In this document: one piece after another, positions 12,383 to 22,949 of the stretch
Position numbering within the stretch: position 1 is the first letter of the stretch
Layout: each line of letters begins with the position of its first letter
DNA from: Gracilaria vermiculophylla
Taxonomy: Eukaryota > Rhodophyta > Florideophyceae > Gracilariales > Gracilariaceae
Assembly: GCA_019155205.2 (NCBI GenBank)
Contig: JAHNZQ020003150.1
Span: 3,378,693 to 3,442,692 of the forward strand
Length of the DNA stretch: 64,000 nt
Direction of reading: 5' to 3'
Made by a program: the position numbers and the translations under genes
Notes under the pieces: model-generated
Told to the model about the DNA's origin: nothing
Databases searched by the model: none
Seen by the model: only the letters and a program-made list of their open reading frames with translations

Positions 12383-12690
12383 TGTCGGGGTGTCATGATA
12401 AGGCGGTTTTTCATTGAGCGCAGACGGTTCTCAGGTTTTTACGGTCACTGGAATACAATGGATGCTGTGCGACGAGCTCAGTTGGGAGTGCATTCGTCTG
12501 TGAGACGGCGATGGGTGGCAGTCAAGCATGCGTGGCGTCAGTTTATCATTGCGACCGCAGTTCGGAGATTGGACGGCACGTGGGACAACACGGGTCTCAG
12601 ACGGCTTGAAAGTGGTGCTGGCGGCGTGCGAGAGGCCTGCGTGGACTTTGGACAGGAACGTTGTTTGACGGGGACGTGATTTCGATCGGG
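12383..12690 (+). pseudogene. WD40 C-terminal remnant of a lost NB-ARC-WD40 gene
   Basis: From about 12412 the sequence aligns with 17290-17560 of the intact gene: a GCGCAGACGG.TCTC core, the last WD-like segment, then the C-terminal tail. Frames are broken. Only the 3' end is left; the rest was lost or displaced near the Tc1-like insertions. It shows that a further NB-ARC-WD40 copy once lay upstream of the intact gene. Confidence 0.7.
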
Positions 12691-13691
12691 GCATAGTTGT
12701 ACGTTGAGAATCAAGCGAGCGGAGGACGGCGATGGGCCCATGAAGAAGGCAAGTCATGCAAGGCCAGGCGCGGCCGAGATGCGATGGCGGCGAGGCTGAA
12801 GTTTTACTGTGGGCGTGTGGTTGAGCAGATGCGGACCGCGTCGATGAGAGTTGTGTGCGCGCTTGTGCACCCCTTGTTTTCGAGGAGAACGGCGCAGTCG
12901 GCAGCCAAATTGTGGCCACGCGCGCTGCAGCAGCACGGAGATTTTGGGAGTCATTTGCTAATTGTTGAAAGTGAAAAGCAATTGAAGAGCGTCAGAAGCA
13001 ATGGGCGAGAGCAACTTTCGTGCCACGTGTTTCGATCCACGCAACATGTCAGCGTTTACCACCGTTGATAGCTTGGATGGAGAGCGGGTATTGCACGTGA
13101 GGAAATACGTAGCACGCGTGGGCTTGTTGGACAGCACATGCCAACTGTTGCGCGTCTCGAGACAAAATCAGTGCATGATTCATTACAGCGGCCCCCAAAT
13201 TGCACATGTTTCTACAAAACATCGCTTTCACTGCGCCTCAAGGATTCCCGATGCATGTGAGGTGTTGTAAGGTAGCAGACGAGGAGACTCGCCCTCCTTC
13301 GCTGTTGGTTGGAGTCGAGCGCAGAGCGCACTTTGAGCTCCCGCAAACAGTGAAGTAGAGACATTTAAAAAAGTTGGTGCCACCCAATCAATTTCAACTT
13401 TGAGACGTTTTTTTCTGTAATTGGCCCACCTCCCTCTCCTCAGACATGTTTTGCCACCGTTGCAACTTCTTCTGCAGAGCGTGCAGTGGCTCTTGCCGTC
13501 GTCGGGCAGCTGACCTTGTTGCTGTCGCGCAATTCGGCACCGTCTTTGAGGTCCGGGGGGAATGCGCGATGGGCACCTCGCCCCGCTTATCAGCCAATGC
13601 CGAGAAGCGCGGCGCTCCAGAGCCGTCGTCCTTCAGCTCTCTGCTGGTGATCGACACCAGCGCCGAACTGTGCGCCACATCGTCTGCGACC
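12691..13691 (+). promoter_or_regulatory. Upstream and 5' UTR region of NB-ARC-WD40 gene
   Basis: From about 12990 to 13691 it is collinear with 23190-23690 upstream of the second copy (shared CAACATGTCAGCGTTTAC and GATAGCTTG). An in-frame ATG at 13446 would add 82 residues. I take 13692 as the start because MVDP is conserved in both copies, the context gcgaccATGG is favourable, and the upstream frame is not kept in the second copy. No TATA box is obvious. 12691-12990 has no recognised feature. Confidence 0.45.
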
Positions 13692-16600
13692 ATGGTGGAC
13701 CCCATCGCGGCCTCAAATTTAGGACTCTCCGTTGTCAACCAGAGCCAACAAGCCGTTAGCAAATGGTACGCACGAAGAGACCTTGCCGAGGATATCAAAA
13801 AGCAGCTTGGCAGGATTCAGCGCCGGAATGAAGACCTCAAAGTCCTGACGCCTTACATGGAGCACTTGCTGTCCCACAATGTTGTGAGTAGATTAAAACT
13901 CCGTCGCTTGCTACAAGACGTGGAGAACAACACCCAAAAGCTTAACGAATGGGAAGACAAGATGCGTGATGCTAGCCCTACGGACCGAGTGCAAAGAATG
14001 AAGCAAATCTTGGATCATTGTGAGACGGATTTGGAGAAGCTGTTCGACTTCTGTGATGAAATGAGTGCGACAGACCCGCATGCCGGTTCCTCAGAGCAAG
14101 ACATTTACAGGCAAACTAATACTGTTCCAGTGAACCCGCCTCGGCTTTTACTGGAGTACAATGACCCATGTACGTGTGAAGGACAACTGAAGGCTGCAGT
14201 GCTGAAAGAAGAGAAGCGTCGCGTAGTTGGGATTGTGGCATCTGGGAAAGGAGGAGTCGGCAAAACATGCGCCATTCGAGGGCTAGCTGAAGACGCTGAG
14301 ATCAATGAACGTTTTGTAGGGGGCATTTTGTATATCCAACTCGGAAACGATGCAACGATCAATCATATCATCCGTGGTCTAGCATTGATTGTGGATAGCA
14401 CTGGCGGTAAGAAGCTATCGGACAAAATCAAGAACTACAAGACGCTGCAGGAGGCATGCAATGAAGCTGCGCATTGGTTCCGCGATCAAGCATGTCTATT
14501 TCTGATCGATGATATTTGGCATAGGAATGGCATCAACTCGCAAGTTCTCACTCTTCTTGCCTCGATGGTGAGCGTCAAAAGTCGCTTGGTGTATACCAGC
14601 AGGGACAAAAACTTTCTGGGGCGAGCGCATGAGGTAATTACGTTTGAAGGAACCGAGCCAGATAGTGAACAATCCAGAAAGATGTTACTTCTTCATGGTG
14701 GGTTTTCTGAAATCAGTGAGCTGAACAACAAAAACAGGACTGCATTCGAGACGATACTAGTTGAATGCAAAGGCCTTCCGCTTGCATTTGGAATAGCCGG
14801 CGGCGCTGTGCACAGGCTGTGCGGTCGTCAAGCGCGGGGTCGAGAACAAGATGCATGGTCAGATGTTGGTGAAATGGTTTTGTATCCGGGAAAATCCATA
14901 TTAATGCATGAAAGCGCTGAACAGTACGGTGGGTTGAACAGAATGGTGGATATCTCTCTCCGAGTTTTGGAGATTGAGTACAGAACTGAAATTTATAGAT
15001 CTATGTTTCGAGCACTGTGTGTGCTTCAAAAACAACAGCGAGCTCCTATTGGCATGCTGCAAAAGCTTTGGAACCTTAGCAACCTTGAAGAAGCGGAGAG
15101 AGCGGCGGAAGTGCTGGACGAAGTTTCCGTGCTGCAGCTGAGGAAACACAATGGAGTGCTGTGTGTGCAGTTGCATGACTTGGTTTTGGACATTGCCAGA
15201 GAGAGAGCTAAGGAAACCAACGAAACTGTAAACTTCCACGGCACACTGCTTCGCAACTACGCTGCCCGTGGTGAAGACTGGTGGAACATTGAGAAGGACG
15301 GTTACTTGCATGACAATGTGTGCAGGCTCATGCGGTGCGCGGGGAAAGGGAGCGACGTGATGCAGCTTTTGTCAGAGCCAAAATGGGTTGTGCGCCGCTT
15401 GCTGGACGGAGGTATCAACAACTTTGAGCAGGACTTGGAAGAAGGTAAGCAATGCATACTTGGTAGCGGAAATGATTCGGATCACAAAGAGTTTTTGGAG
15501 ATGGTGGGCAGGGCTGCGAGATTGGGATGCTCGTACTTTGAAGGAAACGAACGTGAAATTTATTTTCAGCTGTATGGACGCTTGCTGTGGCACGCGACGC
15601 GAAATGAAGAAACACGTAAATTCTTGAAAAAGCTTGAAGATTGCGCCCCTAGACCGTGGGTTAAAGCATCAATGGGATTGTTGCAACAAGCGGGGAGTGG
15701 TGCTCTTGAGTCGATTCCCAGCAGCGGTATCGTGCTTGATGTTCAGTACAAGGAGGGCACTGTATCGTGTATTTGGGCCACTGAGTTCTCATTGGGTGTG
15801 GTGCATTACAATACTACATCTGGCTTCTCTGAAACAGTTGAGCATGATGTCGAAAGCGTCGGTGAAGTTGTAGGTGCGGCTTTCCTCCAGGATGAACGTC
15901 TCATTTTGAGTGCTCATCAAAATCGGGATGAAGCGGAGCTCAAGGTAGTGAGGTGGGGCAAGAAAGCGAGAGAGATTGAGCGAGTGGTTGAGCTGAAAGA
16001 AAATCGAGTGATCACAGTGCCAATACGCCGGAGCTGGCGTGCCATGTGGGCGGGATGCCTCGGAAGGCGGCGCAGCGAAGGACCTCGACAGGATGAAAAA
16101 CCACAGCGTGGCCGGTTGAGGTTTGTGGGGTTCTGCAATCAGGGCACCCTACTTGCCACTACAAGCTATTATGATGACACACTTCAAATTTGGGACACGG
16201 AGAGCGGCGCAGCTTTGGGAGAGCCTCTTCGCGGGCACACTGACCGGGTGAGGTGCGTGACTGTGAGCGCAGACGGAACGTGCATCGTGTCCGGGTCTGA
16301 TGACAAGACGGTACGGGTGTGGGATGTGGAGAGCGGCACAGCTGTGGGCGAGCCTCTCCGCGGGCATACTGACCGGGTGAGGTGCGTGGATGTGAGCGAA
16401 GACGGCACGCACATCGTGTCCGGGTCTGATGACGGCACGGTGCGTGTGTGGGACACGGAGAGCGGCTCAGCTGTGGGTGAGCCTCTACACGGGCACACCG
16501 AGTGGTTGAGATCTGTACGTGTAAGCGCAGACGGCACGCGCATCGTGTCGGGGTCTGATGACATGACAGTGCGGGTGTGGGATCTGGAAAGCGGCGCAGC

Positions 16601-17585
16601 TGTGGGAGAGCCTCTTCGAGGACACACAGGGTGGGTGACGTGTGTGGATGTGAGCACAGGCGGCACGCTCATCATGTCCGGGTCTTTGGACCAGACGGTA
16701 CGGGTGTGGGATGCGGAGAGCGGCGCAGCTGTGGGAGAGCCTCTCCGCGGCCACAATGATGAGGTGATATGCGTGGGTGTGAGCGCAGACGGCACTCGCA
16801 TCGTGTCGGGGTCTTTGGACGAGACGGTGCGGGTGTGGGATGTGGAAAGCGGCGCAGCTGTAGGAGATCCTCTCCGCGGGCACACTAGCCGGGTGATGTG
16901 CGTGGATGTGAGCGCAGACGGCACTCGCATCGTTTCGGGGTCTTTGGACGAGACTGTGCGGGTGTGGGATATGGAGAGTGGGGCAGCTGTGCGAGAGCCT
17001 CTCCGTGGCCACACTTACTATGTGACGTGCGTGGGTGTGAGCGCAGACGGCACCCGCATCGTGTCGGGGTCTTGGGACAGGACGGTGCGGGTGTGGGATG
17101 TGGAGAGCGGCGCAGCTGTGGGACAGCCTCTTCGCGGGCACACTGAGATAGTGACGTGCGTGGATATGAGCGCAGACGGTACGCGCATCGTGTCCGGGTC
17201 TCAGGACAGGTCAGCACGCGTATGGAATGTGTCCAACGGGAAGCAAATTGGCGCTTCACTGTTGCACGACAAGAGGGTTGAGGAGGTTGCACTGAGCGCA
17301 GACGGCTCTCGAGTTCTAACGGGCACTGCAGCAAAACGGATGCTGTGGAACGCGCATAGCGGAGAGTGCCTCTTTACTTCAGACGACGAGAGGTGGCAGT
17401 CAACCGTGCAGGCTCTCAATTTTTCATTGCGACCTTACTTCGGAAATGAGTTGCGTCGTGTGACAACACGCCGCTCGGACGGCTCGGAGTTAGTGCTGGC
17501 TACTTGCGAGGAGACTGTGCGCCACGTGGTCGGCACCGATGTATACTGGGGACAAAGAAACCCCTCGTGCGTTGTTATTCGCTGA
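13692..17585 (+). CDS. NB-ARC / WD40-repeat STAND protein (NLR-like), intact
   Basis: A 1297-aa single-exon protein. Residues 1-150 form a charged helical N-terminal region of unknown class. NB-ARC follows: P-loop GKGGVGKT (185-192), Walker B CLFLIDDIW (268-276), sensor-like SRLVYTSRD (297-305), GLPLA (361-365) and an LHD triad (494-496) where plant NLRs have MHD. A linker of about 320 residues leads to WD40 repeats from about 825 to 1245. All nucleotide-binding motifs are kept, so it should be an ATP-driven switch, probably cytosolic, with the WD40 propeller as sensor (family knowledge of STAND proteins). It is convergent with the vWA gene downstream. It is the only intact copy of four in the window. 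Ligand and output are unknown. Confidence 0.9.
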   Translation: MVDPIAASNLGLSVVNQSQQAVSKWYARRDLAEDIKKQLGRIQRRNEDLKVLTPYMEHLLSHNVVSRLKLRRLLQDVENNTQKLNEWEDKMRDASPTDRVQRMKQILDHCETDLEKLFDFCDEMSATDPHAGSSEQDIYRQTNTVPVNPPRLLLEYNDPCTCEGQLKAAVLKEEKRRVVGIVASGKGGVGKTCAIRGLAEDAEINERFVGGILYIQLGNDATINHIIRGLALIVDSTGGKKLSDKIKNYKTLQEACNEAAHWFRDQACLFLIDDIWHRNGINSQVLTLLASMVSVKSRLVYTSRDKNFLGRAHEVITFEGTEPDSEQSRKMLLLHGGFSEISELNNKNRTAFETILVECKGLPLAFGIAGGAVHRLCGRQARGREQDAWSDVGEMVLYPGKSILMHESAEQYGGLNRMVDISLRVLEIEYRTEIYRSMFRALCVLQKQQRAPIGMLQKLWNLSNLEEAERAAEVLDEVSVLQLRKHNGVLCVQLHDLVLDIARERAKETNETVNFHGTLLRNYAARGEDWWNIEKDGYLHDNVCRLMRCAGKGSDVMQLLSEPKWVVRRLLDGGINNFEQDLEEGKQCILGSGNDSDHKEFLEMVGRAARLGCSYFEGNEREIYFQLYGRLLWHATRNEETRKFLKKLEDCAPRPWVKASMGLLQQAGSGALESIPSSGIVLDVQYKEGTVSCIWATEFSLGVVHYNTTSGFSETVEHDVESVGEVVGAAFLQDERLILSAHQNRDEAELKVVRWGKKAREIERVVELKENRVITVPIRRSWRAMWAGCLGRRRSEGPRQDEKPQRGRLRFVGFCNQGTLLATTSYYDDTLQIWDTESGAALGEPLRGHTDRVRCVTVSADGTCIVSGSDDKTVRVWDVESGTAVGEPLRGHTDRVRCVDVSEDGTHIVSGSDDGTVRVWDTESGSAVGEPLHGHTEWLRSVRVSADGTRIVSGSDDMTVRVWDLESGAAVGEPLRGHTGWVTCVDVSTGGTLIMSGSLDQTVRVWDAESGAAVGEPLRGHNDEVICVGVSADGTRIVSGSLDETVRVWDVESGAAVGDPLRGHTSRVMCVDVSADGTRIVSGSLDETVRVWDMESGAAVREPLRGHTYYVTCVGVSADGTRIVSGSWDRTVRVWDVESGAAVGQPLRGHTEIVTCVDMSADGTRIVSGSQDRSARVWNVSNGKQIGASLLHDKRVEEVALSADGSRVLTGTAAKRMLWNAHSGECLFTSDDERWQSTVQALNFSLRPYFGNELRRVTTRRSDGSELVLATCEETVRHVVGTDVYWGQRNPSCVVIR
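16191..17346 (+). repeat. Tandem WD40 coding array, eight exact 129-bp periods
   Basis: The Trp codon of each WD motif falls at 16191, 16320, 16449, 16578, 16707, 16836, 16965, 17094 and 17223, exactly 129 bp (43 codons) apart. A tenth, diverged one is at 17346. Units share VRVWD, ESGAAVGEPLRGH, ADGTRIVSGS. The nucleotide identity between units is high, and variation is concentrated just after the GHT motif (for example DRVRC, EWLRS, GWVTC, YYVTC) and at the residue before TVRVWD. This pattern suggests recent homogenisation. Confidence 0.9.
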
Positions 17586-18583
17586 AAGGGCAGCAGTGCG
17601 GTGACGTTTCTGCCGCCGACGGCCACTGCTGCACGCACGGGGGAGAACACACGAGTATAGCAAGTTCGGCCAGCCTTTGTCGACACGAGAAGACGGCGAG
17701 GCGGCGTACCTTTAGTTGGACGTCGACGAGTGCGCGAGTTGAAGGGTGGATTCTGCACGCCTTTTTCTGGCGGCGTTGCGCCTGTGAGCCCACTGCAGAA
17801 CACTCGCACGGCAGCTGTCGGGCCGCTGCGCCGCGCACCTGAGCGCAACAGCGCTCAGTCGGCGCAACCGAAGTGAGCCGAAGCAACTAATTTCTCATCA
17901 ACCTGTCTACTAAAGTATATTTGTTCTATTCGTCAGCTTTCTTCTTTGTGCTGATTGTTCAACACAGGTAACCCCGGCGTGCCGGCCAGCAAAGCGTTCC
18001 GGCCAGCACTGCGCGCGCGCACCCTGCCACTGCCCGCTGCGCGCACGCCGGCCGCACCCTTCTCCCCCTCCGCGCCGCCCCCGATGCCCGTTCGCATACG
18101 AACATCGAGCGCTCGAGGGCCACGGAGACGTTGCCGGCCAATGCCGGACTCCATCGCTCGACGCATCGCACTCCGTCTTCAACCTCATGATTGCAGAACT
18201 TCCACCAGCCATTGGCGTTCGTGTTGCTTCCCTGTTGCACCTGCTCACGCCTTGTACCCGTTCTCAATCGGCTACACATGCTAGAACACCCAACCAATAA
18301 AAACGGGACTGTCATTTAAAGCTTGGGACCGAATTCAATTCATCACGAGCCCCGATATGCGCATTCGCACATCTCAACATGAATAAGAATAAAAGTCGCT
18401 CTGCTCGACCACCATGACCACGAATTGTAATAAAAAGAACGTACGAATTGAATATAAATTGCAAACGTGCGCATGGTGAGTTTTAAATTAGTCAAATACC
18501 TTCAGTTGTCATTCATGAGAGTCGCTGCCATGCAGATAAAACCGCCCTTCATTCAACGCATTTTTTCAACAAATATGAGATGT
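17586..18583. other. Convergent spacer between NB-ARC-WD40 and vWA genes
   Basis: This spacer is conserved in the second module (26300-27030), and its vWA-proximal half is conserved at 42610-43127. It must contain both 3' UTRs. GC-rich stretches near 18000-18100 give small open frames in several phases, which I regard as composition effects. No separate gene is supported. Confidence 0.5.
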
Positions 18584-18772
18584 TTACGCAGCAGTCCTGA
18601 AAACAACGCATTTGTTCGCACTGCGGGGCACGTTGTTTCTGTTCACGATACGGTTCTCTCTCACTTCCTGGTAGTGGGTGAAGAAAAAGCGAACGCATTT
18701 GTCCTTTGCAACCTTCTCCTGATCTCCGTGGAATGTCTGGTGATCGATCCCGGCTCCGCGATTCTGCGCGTT

Positions 18773-19651
18773 TCAGAACGGCTTGAAATGGGTCGGGGTA
18801 AATCGCTGCGAACCAAACTCGGTTATTTCCTTGGCCAGACCATTTTCGTCGATGAACTCGGGCACAACATTGTTGGTGTTCAACACTCCGAGAGCGTAGG
18901 TGACATCCTTCGGTACAACTCTGGAGGTGAACGTCATGTCAGGTTCACCGCCAATGGGGAATGTAGCAAGCCCCATGCTGTCTGCGAATGTGAACTCGCA
19001 CTCATTGAAGGCTTTTGCGCATTCGGATGGCCGAGGATCACAGATGGCTTCAACAGCATTATCAATCTTTTGGTTGAGATCATCAAAGTTGGCGTTGATA
19101 AACAAAGAAGGATCACTGGCAATGCCCATCAAGAAGTCTGAGCTCACGCCATTTCCTATGCCAACGGTGACAATATCAATGCCAGCAGCCTTCGCATCGT
19201 TGGCGGCCCGCTTCGAGGGATCAATATCCCTAGAGCTAGTTTGTCCGTCTGCAATAAGCACCATGACCTTATTTCCCGGAGCATTACTTAGTTCATTTAT
19301 GCACTTGGTCAAACCAGAAGAAATAAATGTCGATCCGCGGAATATCCTTGGTGCTCTGACGGCTGTCTCAAATTCATTGAACACATTTGTCGGAAGGCGA
19401 ATAGTTTGCGCATTGTTGGAAAATGCAACGGCAGAGTTGAAAGGGGTGACGCTGGATTTAGTTTCGATCTCGGTTGCAACTCGGATAACAAAGTCTTGTT
19501 CGCGTTGGTATTCACGATCATCGATTGAGCCCGACTGGTCAATGATGTAACAAACATTTTGAATGTCACATTGTTGGGGAGTTACAGAAGCTTTGACTCC
19601 AAGGAAGGAAAAAGCTGCTAGAGCAGCAAAGGCAAGAAAACGGAATCCCAT
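18773..19651 (-). CDS. Secreted vWA-domain protein, copy 1, prematurely truncated
   Basis: 292 aa. Residues 1-21 are a signal peptide (hydrophobic LAFAALAAFSFLGV core). The vWA domain keeps its metal-binding MIDAS residues: D38-x-S-x-S in DQSGSI, T108 and the Asp of ADGQTSS. Cysteines at 28 and 34 precede the domain. The frame stops at 18773-18775, TGA where copies 2 and 3 have TGG. The same frame is otherwise open to a stop at 18584-18586, giving the 355-aa length of the other copies. The vWA fold is complete, so a shorter secreted product is possible. The family is usually involved in extracellular adhesion; the partner is unknown. A degraded TATA-like CATATG lies at about 19770. Confidence 0.8.
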   Translation of the reverse strand: MGFRFLAFAALAAFSFLGVKASVTPQQCDIQNVCYIIDQSGSIDDREYQREQDFVIRVATEIETKSSVTPFNSAVAFSNNAQTIRLPTNVFNEFETAVRAPRIFRGSTFISSGLTKCINELSNAPGNKVMVLIADGQTSSRDIDPSKRAANDAKAAGIDIVTVGIGNGVSSDFLMGIASDPSLFINANFDDLNQKIDNAVEAICDPRPSECAKAFNECEFTFADSMGLATFPIGGEPDMTFTSRVVPKDVTYALGVLNTNNVVPEFIDENGLAKEITEFGSQRFTPTHFKPF

Positions 19652-20771
19652 TTTGATCTGAAACGACAGACTGTGAAAACTCGACTCGTAGAAAATCGAA
19701 AGCTGTTACAATTGTTGAAACAGAGGTGAAAATGGGTCTGGACGCCAGCAGAGTTGGGATGGGGAGGCACATATGTAGACTTTCTTGGACGGAGTGAGAG
19801 TCGGACTTGCTGAATTCTTGGGATTAATTTGCATCTCTACATCACAGAAAACAGATTGATCTTTGTTGGCAGGAAAAATATACTTGAGTCATTAGAAAGT
19901 ACAAGATGGCACGCGCGTCAAAGAGTACGTGACAAAAAGAGACTACAATGATACGAAGCAATTAGTAGCACGTCCAAATGCTTTCTTTTCAAGTTAAGAA
20001 TATCGAGGCTTGAGAACTTGTGAAGTGCTCTAGCATTGAGAGAAACATAATCACGAATGAAATAGCGTGCAAGTTATCAAGTGAGGAGAAGTTTTCATAC
20101 GATACAAAGAGACTCGTGCTAGTTGAAGGTGGATAAACTATCGCAGTACCTCACCTCGAGCAAGAACAGCACAAGAAACAGACAACTGACTGCCAGGAGC
20201 ATTACAGAAAACTCAGCTGCGTTGCTGGTATGTTGGATTTAAATCCTGCATGGCATGTGAAAATTGCGTTTTCCAAGGGAGAGGTGTTTTCCGGGGTGAC
20301 TATCCGTTGAAATGAGGGAATAGGACTGTCACATGCCATGCTGGGCCGACGAAAACTCGGTATATTCTGTGTTCCTCAACGCTTCTATTATCGTTGAAAG
20401 GAAAAAGAAAGCCGCGTGTACGACATGAAGGTTCAGAATTCTGACAGGGCGACGATGCAATGGAGGCGTTGTGTCACTGACGAAGTTACCACGTTGGAGC
20501 GCGAGCTGCGTGCGTAAGTTACTTGTGTATGAACATGATCGTGAGGGCGGCACCCCAGCACTGTTACATCTTTATATCTGCTAAGCAAACCGGTGGGCAT
20601 TTTGGAAACCGAATCAGATCACCAAAGCCGGCAACATGTGGGCAACAGCAGCGGCTGCGAAACAACGACGACTTTGCGGTCCACGGCGATGCGGTCGCAC
20701 TTCTGACTGAGGTCTTATTTGGTACCTTCGTACACGAACAGAACCCATATTTGTAGATTTCGGATGGTGTA
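19652..20771. other. Conserved block upstream of vWA copy 1
   Basis: It aligns with 28099-29200 and 44196-45300. The part next to the gene holds the promoter and 5' UTR. The distal part (about 20230-20756) is strongly conserved among the three copies but has in-frame stops and length changes between them, so a shared protein is not supported. The U repeat begins at the distal end. Confidence 0.5.
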
Positions 20772-21645
20772 AATTCTGTTTCAAAAGTATAGGCCACGTG
20801 GCTTTTTGACGTAGAGTAAATCATCGTTTTTATTACTGTAGTGCTTATTTCGAAATCAGTTTTCGAAAACATTGAAGATAGGAAACGTTTTCAAAATCAT
20901 AGGACTTTTTACTTTCAAACTTCATTTTGGCCTCTTCAAAAGTTAATTTTCGCTTCTGTGCACTAAATTATTCTAATTCAACGCTTTAGCTTTGCATTTC
21001 TCTAATTTCCCATACTTGAAATATTCATAGCTTTTGCGCTGTTTCCAATCCTTTTTTTCTTTCATCACAACCGGTTTAGAATATCCTGAAACGGCCATAA
21101 ATCATTTTAACGAGTACATCATATTCATTTTCAAAGCGGTTCGAGTGAACTAAACGCGCAAGCAACTGCGTGGAATTAAATTCTAGAAGGCAGAGAAAGG
21201 TTTTCACTTCTGTAACCTACTTAACTGCCGCGCTATCCTGATGGAAAATCATTTAACATTTCGGAAAAGATATGTAAAATTTAAAAGAAGTGAACTTCAT
21301 TTGCTTTTTTTTTTATGATAGCAACCTGTAAAGCACTCGAGTTCATCTAAATCGAAGTTCAACTCAATTTGAAAGACATTCTTTTCACATCTATTTTGTT
21401 TCAGTGATAATAGCACTCTATGATATCTCGTTTTGGTTAATAAACGCTTCCGAAAAGAAGGGTTGGTCACTTTCATAAACGAAAAGAATGCTTATATGTG
21501 ATTAATCATCATTTAAACATTTTCTATAAACGTATCGTTCTTTTAATGGAATCTCTAGAGCAAACTGCACTAAAAGGGTAATATTCTTGCAAAACGTTAT
21601 GCGTGTTATTAGCACCGAGCATTATAAGACTACCAGTAGTCTAAT
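20772..21645 (+). repeat. U repeat copy, 3'-truncated
   Basis: It begins CTGTTTCAAAAGTATAGG and is collinear with the right arm of the 36.2-38.8 kb palindrome. The start resembles the ends of the Tc1-like elements, so U is probably a non-autonomous or decayed relative. No transposase was recognised. The right end is replaced by a hairpin (21599-21670). Confidence 0.65.
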
Positions 21646-21670
21646 AATGCTCAGCGCCAATAACACGCAT
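21599..21670. repeat. Hairpin-forming inverted repeat, 33-bp arms
   Basis: Arms 21599-21631 and 21638-21670 are complementary at 29 of 33 positions with a 6-bp loop. The arm starts ATGCGTGTTATT and its mirror ends AATAACACGCAT. The left arm is U sequence; the right arm looks like an inverted copy of it at the U breakpoint. Confidence 0.75.
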
Positions 21671-22949
21671 GACTTCACGACTGGCATGGTATTTTGTGCT
21701 TGTGCTTTTGCTCCGAGGCAGCTGCTCCAGAAATGGGACGGTCGGTAAACTGGGCGGCGTTTGTCCTTCACGATCAGAAAGATGTGTACAGATCTTACTG
21801 GTCGTGTAATGTTTGCGGTGGATGACTGGGGGCCATAACAGCCGATGTACATTCACCTTCACTTTTGCCATTCGGCTCAGCTACACTTCACTGAAAGGGA
21901 GTTGCGACATTAGGGGGGAACTACCTACGGACAGGACTCGGGATGTCTTCGTTGTCTAAGAGCCATATCGTCGATGTTTGAATCAAAATTATCTGGTACG
22001 TCGATGAGAACAGCATTCTTGCTGTTCTAGTTGGCAAATACCGCGCTACGCATTATTCCGTGAGAGGTAAAGAAGCATTATGCAGCGCCACGGGTAAATA
22101 AAACAAGCAAGAGAGAACAAAAGGGCCCCACACTTGGGTCCACCGAAGACGACAGGCAGGTGACGAAGATTTGTTTGGTATAATTTTCTAAGAGCTAAGA
22201 CAGGGCGGGATACGAACTGCGACTGCTCAAACTTACAACTTTGCGTGTTTACAACCATGAATGCGCACACTATTCTGCCAATTGAAAAAAGCTTGATTGC
22301 ATTACAAGTTTTTCTGCAAGAAATGCAGATTAGAAAGTTTTCTATTCTTTATTTATATTTTCTGCCTTGTTTTCATTCGGAAAACATTTTGTATTTGGAG
22401 AATTTTTGCAGAGAGAACAAAAAGATATGAGTTACATATTTTAAAAGCGTACGTGATTTTCATAATGTCAAAAACATTCAAGTATGATATATGGCTATTC
22501 TCCTACTTCAATACGTTTGCAATATACTTGGAAATGTTTCAAAATTATAAAAGGAACATATAAACTTTCATGGATGATTTATACATTTTTCCTGAAAGAA
22601 ACCGTTTCCCTTTTTTTAAAAACCTGGATTATCACAAACACATAAATGTTTAAACTGGTATGAGAGCTGTGCAAAATGCAACTCTAGAGCTAACGCAAAG
22701 CAGCGCCAGTGTCATATTTGGATTGAAAGTGACAAAACAATTTGCCGTTGATTAACAATATGAATACAGCATGACAAATATGCTGAATTTTGAAAGGCAC
22801 AGAACGGTATACTATGTAATTGTGCCAAATTAAAACAAGGTAAAGATAAGAATTCACTACAATAATAGGTAAGATCCGTAATTCATTCTGGTGATTATAA
22901 AAGTAGTTGAAAGTGAGTTTATAGAAAATGATTCTTATTAAAATATTCA
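21671..22949. other. AT-rich intergenic sequence, nothing recognised
   Basis: No motif-bearing frame was found on either strand up to about 22760. From there the sequence matches the region after the first pseudogene (8050-8430) and leads into the upstream region of NB-ARC copy 2. Confidence 0.4.

Noticed and set aside
13446..13691. Upstream in-frame ATG of the NB-ARC-WD40 gene (82 extra residues)
   Set aside because: The extension is not preserved as a frame in the second copy, whereas the MVDP start and its ATG context are.
16184..17014. Long minus-strand frames (276 and 218 codons) across the WD40 array
   Set aside because: They are antisense shadows of the 129-bp coding repeats; any open frame in one unit repeats in all of them. 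They show no family motif.
16191..17346. Regular repeats that might suggest a CRISPR-like or satellite array
   Set aside because: The units are contiguous, in frame and encode WD40 motifs; there are no spacers.
18900..19550. 216-codon plus-strand frame opposite vWA copy 1
   Set aside because: It mirrors the vWA coding strand; the signal peptide and MIDAS motifs are on the minus strand.
22190..22260. tRNA-like B-box (GGGATACGAACT on +, read on the minus strand)
   Set aside because: The T-stem does not pair and no acceptor or anticodon arms form; no tRNA is supported.
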